DNA of 28,906 bases, taken from positions 1-28,906 of the forward strand of contig JACGCK010000399.1 of assembly GCA_014925825.1 (NCBI GenBank), read 5' to 3'. Made by a program: the position numbers and the translations under genes. Shown here in pieces: positions 8,449 to 18,769 of this stretch (positions are counted from its first letter, which is position 1; each line of letters opens with the position of its first letter). Under the pieces are notes generated by a model. It had not been told where the DNA came from and did not search any database. It saw only the letters and a list, made by a program, of their open reading frames with translations. The DNA is from Pholiota molesta (lineage: Eukaryota; Basidiomycota; Agaricomycetes; Agaricales; Strophariaceae).

Positions 8449-11400
8449 TTATACAATTTCTACCATCACCTTTGCGTCCCTTCCATCCATGGTCAGCAAT
8501 CTCTCTGACAGCCCAGACCACTTCAGCTGACAAAAATCGTGCATCTTCTGTTGAATGTCCGCCTGCCGTAAGGCGTAGGCGCGTTTTCCGTCGATGACCC
8601 GAATATTTGCGGGATGCTTGCCTGAAATGGTACTCTTACTCTTGATCATTGGCGGGTCCAAAGAAAGCTCCGTCCACCAATTAGCTTGCCAGGAAAAATA
8701 AGCAAGGACCCGTCTCATCTCCTCAGCGAGAAGGAGACATTCTTCCTGCCAGCGATGTGCGCGTGCTCGAGCTCGGCACCATTCGATACGAAGGGCTACC
8801 CCGCTCCGTTAGCAGTAGTACAAAATGAAATAAACTTAACTATAACGCACCATCTTGGGTCCCTTCATCAATTCCATCACCGGCACCATGTACTTTCCAA
8901 ATCCATGAGAGCAACCTATGCCCTTCGCCCCTGCCTATGTCATCCATCGATGCCAATCCCCGTACGTGTTCATCCTTTAACTCTTTGAAGGTATTCTTCC
9001 ACGTGTCAGACTCTTTGTGGAATGTTGCCAGGGCGCTCATTGCACGGCGCACGTACCGATATTTCACAACCGAAGCGCGGACACGGTGTTCGACATTCTT
9101 GATTAGGGATTGACTTCGAGTGTTCATTGCTTGACCACGCGAATCTTTATCCTTTGATTTGTAAAGCCGAGTTCGAAGGAGAAGATGGGATCGGAGAGTG
9201 TTCAGTGTACTGTCAGCCATTGCGTACCGCAGCTGCCACTCAGCCTCGATGAGCCGCGGGTTGCACGCAACAGAGTCTATGACACTCGAAGGGAGGTATA
9301 ACTGGATATCTTCAATAGCCAGTGATCCCCCTCCATCCGAAGTTGCATGAGCCCGTAATGCAGCAACCTTGGGCATGTAGAGATTCTGGATCTCACACCA
9401 TGCCTCAAACTTGCGACGTAGGTAGTTGCATCGCTCCACAATCTTCGCCCGTTGGAGATCAGTTGAATGAGAGCCTAGTTCGGCTGAATCGACGACCAGT
9501 TTGCGTCTAAGTAACAAACATGTGATGTTTGAATTGAGAAGGATACATCAAACAAATTAATGGATACGTACTGAAGATCTTCGATTTCGAGGCCTTGATA
9601 AATTAGAAGACTCGGTGATATAGCGTCATGTATCGCTGTAAATTCTCCTTTGGAAATAGCTGCAGCATCTTCTTGAGCGAGTCGAAGACGAACTTCTTTT
9701 TCATTTATCACTGTTATACCTAATGTAAGTGGCATTTAAAACAATTGCTTTCAAAACTAACCGATTTCATTAACTTGAAATGGATTAGGATTTCGGGCAC
9801 GATCCACTTCCCAGTTCAGACAGAGTGCCGTCCATTCATCTGTCGGTGCGACGGAATGATCCAGGCCATCGTTTACTTTGATTGAAAGGGCAGCGTCGAA
9901 TTCAAGGAAGGCCGCGACACTTTCCTCGCGTCCCGCCAATGCTTCTGTAGTTTTTCGTACAAATGTCGGCGCTTAAAGATCGTTAGAAATAAATAAGTAC
10001 AGAAGAACCATTTGAACTTACCAATTTGTGTGATCTTCCTCCAATTACGCGCACCAAAGTGATCGTCCAATGTATCGTGGCGAGAACCAGGGCCCATTTC
10101 CTTCGTACTGGTTGCAACTGCGTTAATCTCGGACCAGCCCCGCTCCGGTGCCTCTCCATCCGTTCTACCGACGCCAGGTACCAGATTAAAAGAGAAACTC
10201 GTTTGACATTCCAGGACATGAGCCGGCAGATGAAACTTTGGGACGAGAGTGGTTAGATTCATTTGACCATCAGAAAGTGGGTTAGGGGGATATATTTGAA
10301 CACGCTTTTCTAGGTTCCGAGACCACTGGCAAGCTATGTCATACGATACCACAAGCTGGGGGGGGTATTGATTTTCAGACTGGAAAGTAGGAAGTAATCC
10401 ATGTTCACATAGCTGTATAGACTCCATTGTTAGTTGATCCATATTGGTGAAAACATTTATTACTCACCGTTCACCCTTCTGCAAGTCACCCACTCCATTC
10501 GCCCGTTTCATGTCATGACGACCACACTCTGCCGTTCCGGTACCATTTGACGCCATCCCCTCTCCGCCTCGCTTCGATGCTGCTTTAATTGCGTCATGGT
10601 CGACACATAGGCTTTTCTCTTGACCGACGCGCGTGTCAAATTTTGAAAGGTAATCTTTGAAGCGCGTTTCTTCAACGACATAGGCGTAGCCATGGTTAAG
10701 CCCTGGATCTCTCTGATGGTTTGACACATTAAGCCGCTTCAGGCGAAAGTTCGCATCGATAGCCATGAAAAGAGTATACAACCACCTTAAATAAACATGT
10801 ATCCATTAGCAAAACCCATGGATACACCAAATAAAATTCTTACTGATCTGATTGCGGTCTTGTCTTCCAGTCAGGAGGTAGATTGATATCGGGCAGTGGA
10901 CAAGCTGGGCACAATACGGCACATTCACCTTCTTTAGTGCCTTTGACGCCCGAGCTAGAATGGCCGCGACCCATGCGCTTCAATAAACGTACATGCCTCC
11001 ATTCACGAACAATCCGTAAGAAGACATGGTAGCGATCCTAAAGCCATTACAAGTCAAATGAAGCAAAAATTTCAGGAAATAAAACTATGCCTACCGGTGG
11101 AAAATTTGTCCCCGTATTGTCCGTCCGCGCTTCTAAGGCTTTGTAAAACTCGAAAGCGGAAACCTTGGAGTTAAAGCTTAGCATTTGGAAGGTCTCGAGG
11201 ACACGAAAAGTGGCTGCTGAGCGAGGATCAGTTGTCGTTGATGGAAAAAGCCGGGCCCGCAGTAATTGAGCTGTATGATGGACGGAATGTAAGCACCCAC
11301 AGAAGCGCAGGGTTATTTGATGAACACCATCGCAATCGATGACCGTAAATTCATCATTGTGTGGTATTACTGGAACTGGACAGCTGGTTCCGATGACGTG

Positions 11401-12205
11401 GCCAAGCTGCACATGTAACCCAAGGGATCTGAGCGTCGTCTTTTCAAAGAAAGAACCATTCCAGAACTATGTCATAGAAAATTAGCACTGCATTTCAAAC
11501 TTGTTACTGAAAACACGACGTACCTGAATGCGATGGTAAGGCAGGCTCTGATGGTGTGCAACGATGCATGCAGAACAGAACATTCGAGCATCTTGGCAAT
11601 CTGTGCAGCGATACATTGGAGCTGATAGACAGTTGGAAGAAGCGCAGCTATCAGCGTCACTCGAGTCCCCACGTCCTTCAAGTCGAAGCAGCTCCTCTAC
11701 ATATCTGTCGATGTAAGGCACCCAAAGTAGTAGAGGATTATCCTAAGCGAAGTTTAATAATATTTCAATATACTGTACATTTATTCAAATGAGAACATAC
11801 AGCATCTGTTCGTTTGCGTTTATGTGCAGAATCTGGAAGAATATCATCATTATCCGGAGTAACTTGCGTCGAGAGATTGGCAGATAGGCTCCCTAATCCT
11901 TCTACTTCGAGTAATCGAGTCTCGTCATCGACACGCTCAATGTCGTCCTCAGTCGGTGGGAAAAACGAACTTGATGGAACTGAAGGAGATGTGGTTGGAT
12001 TTTGAACTGGATGAAAACTCCTTGGAGGTGAGGGTGGAACAGGAATGAATGAACTTGATGATTCCCCAGAGACATCATAAGATATATGGCGTTCAACACG
12101 CTGCACAGTCTCAGCCATGGGTGGTTTCATGGCTTGCTTTAGGTTGGCTGGCTTGGACTTTGTCAGTACCTCCATGATAATCTGGGGACGTTTCTTTGCA
12201 GGCAT
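8449..12205 (-). CDS. KDZ-superfamily transposase with CxC cysteine cluster
   Basis: This is the presumed enzyme that excises and inserts the element, acting at its arms. The N-terminal 130 residues are low-complexity (MPAKKRPQ start at 12205; an ATG at 12274 is an alternative). Next comes a zinc-binding-like cluster with CTDC, CSAC and a HH pair, typical of the CxC2-type domain of KDZ proteins. The transposase core follows with SYDIACQW, KFHLPAH, GRTDGEAPERGWSEIN and MGPGSRHDTLDDHF, and then a C-terminal helical part with LLSWIW. About ten short introns interrupt it (for example 11743-11800). Every exon I joined stays in frame, including across a run of eight C, so the gene looks functional. 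Catalytic acids of the predicted RNase H-like fold were not assigned. It is transcribed toward the left arm. The coordinates of several middle exons are approximate. Confidence 0.93.
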
Positions 12206-12370
12206 CTTGATATGAACGCGAAGATGAAGTTCAGCTATGGATAATGGATACACTGAGGTTACGCTAGCATCCATTACACCGATTACCAATATACATCTCT
12301 GATCAGATTTCGTGCTTACAGCGGCTCAGATGACCGTACAGATTTTACATAGATTTTACAAAATGGTACA

Positions 12371-13179
12371 CTACTTGCCTGTGGAGGAGTTAGAAGGACC
12401 CGGCGACGTGAATATTCTAATATGTCTCGGGTTGACCTCTTCGCCCTTACTGACTTCCCCTGGTCGATTATCCTGCCAATATATGTCAGCCCAAGTCGAA
12501 AGATAGGCGCCCAACTCAATACTCACAACATCAATAGGGTTTTTCGCAGAACCCTCTGCTTTCTTGGGTGATACTGGAGGGGATGTCTAGATAGGAACAA
12601 CATAAATATCGCACAGCAGTGACAGAGAAACTACTCACAATGTCGATCGGATTTCCCGCAGAACCCAGAATTTTCACCGAGCCCTCTTCGTTCTTGGTTG
12701 ATTCCGAAGGAGGTAACTAGACAAGAAAGTAAGTATCGCATAAGGATCGCAGTGACCCAAGCTCTTGCCTTCGCATCCGGTGATTTATCGACTTTGTTAG
12801 TGCGTGATTTGAACAACATGGACCAGTGTTCAAGCTCCTGGAGTAGGCACCCAAGCCAGACCAGGCTTTGATGGATCTAATCAAAGCCTGGAAAATGTTA
12901 TATCAGAACGAATTGGCTCATATAATAGGCGCGTACCTTGCGTTGGTTCTCAAGGTCAGCCTTCATGAAGTCGAGGTCCGGATACTCCCTGGCATTCACG
13001 GGCCATCGCATGCAGTGATGCTCGAAGACGACTTTGAAGAATTCTACCTCTTCTGCCTTACCCTCTGAATGGGCTTGAAGGTAGTAGGGTCCCATGCGGT
13101 GGATAAATCGCCGTTTATCAATTTGAGCTTGTATGTTAGCCGGGGTAGCCTCCGCTTTGGGCAGCGGAAGATCGAACAT
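12371..13179 (-). CDS. Small lineage-specific protein with duplicated exons
   Basis: Exons 12937-13179, 12769-12837, 12639-12716, 12527-12586 and 12371-12472 join in frame to 183 residues. The first exon encodes a compact alpha-helical-looking segment (MFDLPLPKAEATPANIQ, then FIHRMGPYYLQAH and VFEHHCMRWPV) that recalls the N-terminal FFxxVFxxWxxRWP pattern of Agaricomycete-expanded proteins. The next exon reads ELEHWSMLFKSRTNKVDKSP. Exons three and four are copies of one another (ESTKNEEGSVKILGSAGNPIDI and VSPKKAEGSAKNPIDV). The second intron starts with GC, a non-canonical but known donor. The start may lie further upstream, since an acceptor-like TTAG immediately precedes the ATG. It sits 166 bp upstream of the transposase start, on the same strand. 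The function is unknown. Confidence 0.6.
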
Positions 13180-13604
13180 CTAAGTTTAGACATGCCGTTA
13201 GAATAATCGCTTGACCAAAAAAACCATTCTCACATCGAGAGAAAGTTGAACTTGGGCGCAGTGGCACACACAGTGGGGGAAGCTAGAAAGTAAAATGTGG
13301 TTCGAGGGCAAAAGGAGGGGGAATTAAAGCGACTCCTTCAGGTTCTTGGATTCCATTGCTTCTCGTGCTTACTAAATCCGACGTAATGCGCACAGACCCA
13401 AAACATTAAATGAAAGAAAAATGCAGCAGATATTATAGCGTATATAATACATTGTAAAAAAATCAGAATCAGAATCTCCTGATTAATACCTTTTGAACAA
13501 GATAGTTTGGACTGGTGGTTTAGATGCCCGAAATAAAAGTCAGACGACGCACCAGGATGCGACGAAGGTAAACACGATTTCTCTATGCTTGCACACCTAC
13601 TCTC
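13180..13604. other. Divergent intergenic region inside the element
   Basis: This 425 bp stretch lies between the small minus-strand gene and the plus-strand basic-protein gene. It probably holds both promoters, and possibly an upstream exon of the minus gene near 13235-13250. It is AT-rich around 13400-13480. No other gene is supported. Confidence 0.4.
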
Positions 13605-14281
13605 ATGGGCCGTGCCAAAATTCATCTGACCGCTGAGGCTAAACGGAAGCAAACCGCGCAAAGAGTAAGCGGTACTATGAGAAGTATATATCATTCTATT
13701 TCTTAAGTTCCCGGCTGTCTTGTCTAATTATTTATTGTAGATCCAAAGCCACAATTAATGCACAACGTCGTAAAACATACAAGAAGACAAAAGCGATGTA
13801 TACAACACCTCAGGCACTCTACTATCTATAATACACTAATTACATACTACACAGTACAGTCCAACTGCACAAGAGCGCAGCTAAATCCCCAGTCGCTGAT
13901 GAGATACATAGTCCGATATCCGTTTGGATGGAACATGCCCAGCGCCTCAAAAGGCGCTTGAATAACATTACAAATGGATCACCAAAAACCTTTGTCAACA
14001 CCGCATGCCAGCAGTATATGGTTTCACTCAAATCAGAAGCTCTGGATGACCTTGTTGAGCAGCTCAGCAATGTACAGACAGCCATAACACGATGCCATGA
14101 CGAAGTCCTTCAACTTGTCGGGGTTGGTGTGGAATTGGGAGAGGTTAACGAGCTTAGCACGGAAGTACGGATGGTTATCACTTGGATTGATGAAATACGG
14201 TGCACTATACTAGAGGACGATCACCGCCTCCCTGTCTTCAAGATGTACTTGGAGGGCAAGTATAGTTTTCAGTGTGCATAA
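13605..14281 (+). CDS. Basic N-terminal protein, lineage-specific, one frameshift
   Basis: The N terminus MGRAKIHLTAEAKRKQTAQR, followed after a one-base break by KRYYEK, and the next exon SKATINAQRRKTYKKTK, form a strongly basic region like that of a recurrent Agaricomycete family with bZIP-like N termini. Exons are about 13605-13683, 13741-13797 and 13855-14281; with one base added at 13667-13668 they join in frame to about 187 residues. The C-terminal 140 residues are mixed charged and helical (for example LVEQLSNVQTAITRCHDE, LPVFKMYLEGKY). DNA binding is plausible from the basic segment but unproven. The break could be real or a sequencing undercall of AAA to AA. The gene converges with the next gene; their stop codons are 133 bp apart. 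Confidence 0.6.
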
Positions 14282-14414
14282 AGGGAGGTCTGGGTAATAA
14301 CAAACAATATATTGCAAAGATCAACGTGCACAGTACATTTCAGACAAATAACAGACGGTATACATGGTAAGCAACTACACAAAAGCATGAGCAGTATGTA
14401 GCAAAAATGTGCGA

Positions 14415-15405
14415 TCACTGGCGGCCTCCACAGCCAGGGTGGGGGAGGGTGACGGGGCTGGGAGTAACGACCATGACGAGGCCGGCAGCCAAAGCTTCAT
14501 CGAAGGCGGCCTGGGCGGCGGCCTGGGACGAGTACCTGCGGTAGCAGGCACCACTCACGCCCGAGACGAGGGGCTGAACAATGTGCCTGTTGAGCAAGAT
14601 CAATAAAAAAACCATTTACAAGCAGGTAGAAAACGTACCAGTGGGTGAACACCCCCACCTGGAGGCCGATGGTCACAACATAGAAAGCCTCGGAGGGGCG
14701 AACCGTATTGAACTGTTGGCAGAAGGCGCAGTGGAAGCCGTTGCCCGAGAGCGTGGCACTGCCGCCGCTCGCACCAGTGGCGACAGCAGGGGCAGCAGGG
14801 GCAGCTGCGGAGCTGGGATGCCACTGGAGAGCGCTCCTCCTAGGCGGGTCGTCATCTTCTTCCCAATCATCGGCCCAATCCAAGGTGGCCGAAGTCGCCC
14901 TAGCAGAGCCAGCCTGAGTGGCTTCGGTATCTTTGCAAGGAAACAGGCGGTGAGATTTATGCTCAAACCCATCAAGATATCAAGCTTACCACCAGCGCTG
15001 GTGGCCAAAGTATCGGCCTCGGATTCGTGATCACCAGTGTCACTGGTTGTTGCCTATGTTAGGAGCGGGAGCGGGGATGGCCTCGGTGGTGGCAGTTTCG
15101 CCACTGGCGGCATCTTCTGGGGTGGTGGGAGAGAACGCGTTAGATACTAGTCACTCGGGTATATATAATGAGTACTTACCAGAAATGGTGGGGCCGGTGC
15201 CATTCGCCGCAGCCGCAGCCGCTGCCAAAACATTGGCTCGGGCTGGTGATACCAAAAATGTCTTTGTTAGATGGATGTGGGAGATATATGATACAATAAA
15301 CTTACTGCGCGCGTTATTGACATCTATGCCCATGAGCAATAGTGTCGCCACGAGATCATCGATGGATTTAACCCCGTCAGGGTTAGTGTGGGGTACGCGA
15401 GCCAT
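14415..15405 (-). CDS. RNase H1 N-terminal (viroplasmin-like) domain protein
   Basis: The C-terminal 60 residues match the small RNA:DNA-hybrid-binding domain found at the N terminus of eukaryotic RNase H1: FYVVTIGLQVGVFTHW is spliced across a 51 bp intron to HIVQPLVSGVSGACYRRYSS and an FDEALAAGLV helix. A short FHCAFCQQF segment with two Cys precedes it. The N-terminal half (MARVPHTNPDGVKSIDDL, then Ala-, Thr- and Pro-rich stretches and an acidic WADDWEEDDD) is low-complexity. No RNase H catalytic domain follows, because the protein ends soon after the domain. Stand-alone copies of this domain are common in Agaricomycetes, and their role is unknown. Exon joins between about 14990 and 15130 are uncertain. 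The start at 15405 has a clear open first exon. Confidence 0.75.
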
Positions 15406-15818
15406 AGTGCTGGTTTCGGTGAGACAATGCGGATAAATGTGGGGAATGTATTGGATAGCCTCTGATGGATCCTGGCCGCTTATTTTAGCCTTTTTGAAAT
15501 TCCCACACCTTGGCTGAAATTAACTGTACAGCCGGTTCACACGATTTTACAAAGGCCAATCGTACTACTTTTAAAATCTACTCGTACGACTGATAAATTG
15601 TTTTATGAGCCATGGAGTCCTCGGCTGAGAATAGGGAGGGAGGGGATGAGTGCGGGGGCAAGAATCATAGGCTGTATAGTCGTTCGGGGTTATCCGCCCC
15701 ACAGGACAAGGTTACCCAATTTTTTTTCCAGAAGGAGACTGTCGCTTAAACTCTAACATACATTTACCCGCCGTCGCTTGTTAAACTTACGGCACCTATT
15801 TGCATCCGTTCCGGTATC
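15406..15818. promoter_or_regulatory. Divergent promoter region of two cargo genes
   Basis: This 413 bp stretch lies between the RNase H1-like-domain gene (minus) and the 807-residue gene (plus). It contains AT-rich stretches near 15480-15610 and a T9 run just after 15720. I see no convincing TATA box and no further gene. Confidence 0.4.
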
Positions 15819-18540
15819 ATGGCGCCGCAGACTTGGGCCACCCCCAAGCAGCACGAATTTCTCATGTCAAAGCAAGCGGAATGTGCGGCGGCAAAAGAGG
15901 CTGGGGCCAATGCCCTGCGCGAATGGAGGACACAGTGCTATCAGCTTTTTTTCCAGCAGTGGCCATCTCAAAATGCTGAGGAAGAGGAGATCGCCAATTC
16001 TACAGATCCTCACGTTAAGGCTATCGTCAACTTGCCTTTCAATGACACTAATTTATGGGCAGCTGATCGGAGAAAGGTGTGTTTATTTTTTTTTCTGGGC
16101 TAGCATGTTCTAATTGTGTAATTCTATGTACAGAAATTGAAAGTGTGGTTTAACAACCATCCCCTCGGCAAACGCAAGCGCGGCGGCACCAAGGAGAAAG
16201 TCGTGATCAGTGTCAACCCAACGATCAGCCGGCTCCCATCGGAGAAGAACATCTACTCAAAAGTGTTCTTCAAGGACCGAGTCAAGGCCTTAGTGGACCT
16301 CGATCCATTGAGTGCAGATTCCAAAATGCGTCTCTCGGTCATTAATAAACTTACCCATGAAGCTTATATGAACGAGTCCGATGAGGTCAAAGCGGAAGTC
16401 AAACGTTTGCGGGATCAGCGTAAGATGGAGATGGATCTCGAGATGGCTAGCTTGGAAGGCCGATCAGAGACGGAACGTTTACCAGAGGAGTATGCGACGT
16501 ATGTCTGACTGATTGACTATTTTTAAAACATACACTGATCTTGATTTTCAGTTCGATCGAGAGGATTCCGGAATTAGCGCATGATTTTATGCAGCAGGTA
16601 TCGGCACTCACTGGGTGGTCGTTCACGGTTCTTGCTGGTGGACCAGATCCCAATTATGCAGGGGAGATCATGACGATGAGTGTACACTCTCGTCACAATC
16701 CATGTGGGCTCTCGTTCGGAAAAGCGTACCCAAAATATGACACTGTAATTCGCGGTCCATTCTCAGATTTTTTACACACATGCTATCGTATGTTTGCCAA
16801 GTTGTTCTCTTGGAAATTTGTTCTGACTAAAATTGGTTGCATGTAGCGATGGACGTGCGAAAGTCCCGCGCTCTTCCAGGTGCCCATGTTTCGTCTGCTA
16901 CCTCCACCTCCTCGACTAGTTCGTTCGACATTGATGGCTCTGCACCAAGTATGTCTGCTCCCGTTGGAAGTGTTCCTGTCTCTGCTACCTCGACCTCCAT
17001 CGCCACTGCCACCTCCACTACTTCATTCGACATTCATGCCTCTGCACGGAGTGGTTCTGCTCCCGTGCCCATTGCTCCTGTTAGTTCCGATGGTGTTGCC
17101 AGACCTGGGCCTGTCCAGGAATTGTTCAAACCAGTTACGCAGGTTCAAGACCCGACAGCCGCCATGACGATGGAAGAAGTCGCCAGTATCCTCAACATTA
17201 ACGATTGGAGCAGTGCATGGGATCCAGGTAATGCACCGAGCACTAGCGGTTCGTTGTTTCATATATATATTTATTCTTTCTGACTCAAATTTTACCGATA
17301 GAAACGCCTATCTATCCTGAAGCTCATGCGACTACACCATATCTTGATCCCTCCGCAAATGTGTCCTATAGTTCGACATTCGATCCATCAAATGTTCCGG
17401 ACACTCGGTTGGCCTACCATTCCCATGTCCTTCCAACTCCCATGGCTCAGCCTTCGAGCACCGCTCCCGGGCCAGATACCCAGTTGGCCTACCATTCCCA
17501 TATCCTTCCGACTCCCATGGCTCAGCCTTCGAGCACTGCTCCCAGGCCAGATACCCATCCAGACGCTCCAGCCATGGAAACCCCTCCAATCATTCCAATC
17601 GGTGTATCCATAACGCATCCTTCAGGGGCCGTTGCCGCCGGTTCACAGCTTCCGCATAGCTTTGGCAGCAACATCTCGAACCAACCGATGGATACATCGG
17701 CGTCACAAACCGTCCCCGCTCCGCTTCCACGTAGCTTTGGCAGCAACATCTCGAACCAACCAATGGATACGTCGGCGTCGCAAACCGTCCCCGCTCCGGA
17801 GCCTGAAAACGACGAAAATGCCGCCTCTCCCACTGGCCAAACTGTCCCCGCTCCGGAGCCTGAAAACGACGAAAACACTGCTTCTGCCACTGACCTGACA
17901 GATCGAAGTGCGAGAGTCAGATCTGTGAAACTGTTTGTTCCTGCATGGCTCGAGGTCGCTTCAAAACATATCGTCGACGCTGTAGATGCTGATGTCTGGA
18001 AAGCGTTGATGAGTGATTGGATACAAATAGAGAGTGAGCATGGCGCTACACATACAACATTCGTAAGTTTTCTCTGCACCCACGCATTTAGATAGCTGAT
18101 TGCTTTATTTGCCATAGCATCGCTTGCCCACCTCTCCTTTACGCCCACCCTTACTATCACTCTGGTTGCCCAAGCGTCGATACGATCAATTTCCATCAGT
18201 TCCGGATCTTCAGATATTCACTAACGAATGGATAGCCTGGTGGAATAGTATGCAGCCCGTATGGCGACGCTCGACAACCCCTCATTCCCTCCCCTTGTCA
18301 TTGTCATCAGCGCAGCTGGGTCAAAATGTCCATTCTTTGAAAAAATATGGTCCTAATGGGCTGGCCCTCGTCATCGTCGCCCTTATATGGTGGGCACCAG
18401 CCCGTACCACTGATCCTCGCTGGGAGGCAGCAGTGCTTGACGTACATTCATGTGTGGAAAGCTATATGTCCGGTAGCAGGAAGCGGAAGGAGGGGACTGG
18501 TAGTGGGGATTCAGGCGAAGGCAAAAGGCAGCGAAGGTGA
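15819..18540 (+). CDS. Large Agaricomycete-specific protein, probably nuclear
   Basis: Six exons (15819-16076, 16134-16498, 16552-16787, 16847-17227, 17302-18062, 18118-18540) join in frame to 807 residues. In order: an N-terminal helical segment (REWRTQCYQLFFQQWP); a KKLKVWFNNHPLGKRKRGG basic stretch resembling a nuclear localisation signal; a charged helical region; a conserved-looking ALTGWSFTVLAGGPDP ... GPFSDFLHTCY block; a 300-residue Ser/Thr/Pro-rich linker with internal repeats (two 25-residue units at about 17409-17558, two 25-residue units from 17661, two 19-residue units from 17781); a segment with VPAWLEVASKHIVDAV; and a C-terminal block with NEWIAWWNSMQPVWR and a KRKE/KRQRR tail. 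I recognise the block order as that of a multi-copy Agaricomycete family with no known function. The frame is intact throughout. Confidence 0.75.
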
Positions 18541-18769
18541 TTTTTGATATCGTTCTTGCAATTTTTTGTGATTTATGTTGTTATTTTATTATCTTGTTTT
18601 CTATCTTGTCACGCTATTTACCTTCTGAACTAATCTTGTAGTATGTTTGTATTTTCTTGCTCCTTGTACTAGCTCATATTTTCTTGTCAAATATTTATTT
18701 TTCTTGGAAATGAGGTTTCCGTGAGCATAAGTTACTTGGGGTTATATACAGACTAAGTTACTTGGATTA
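18541..18769. other. AT-rich 3' flank before the right arm
   Basis: This is T-rich sequence with repeated CTTGT words (CTTGTTTTC, CTTGTCACG, CTTGTAGT), the likely 3' untranslated region of the preceding gene. No gene is seen, and the right arm begins at about 18770. Confidence 0.5.

Noticed and set aside
13338..13694. 118-codon minus-strand open frame with a hydrophobic end
   Set aside because: Overlaps the start of the plus-strand basic-protein gene, and the hydrophobic stretch is AT-rich intergenic DNA; no family match.
8449..18540. A TET/JBP dioxygenase, often linked to KDZ elements in mushrooms
   Set aside because: I looked for an HxD...H dioxygenase pattern in the cargo proteins and saw none.
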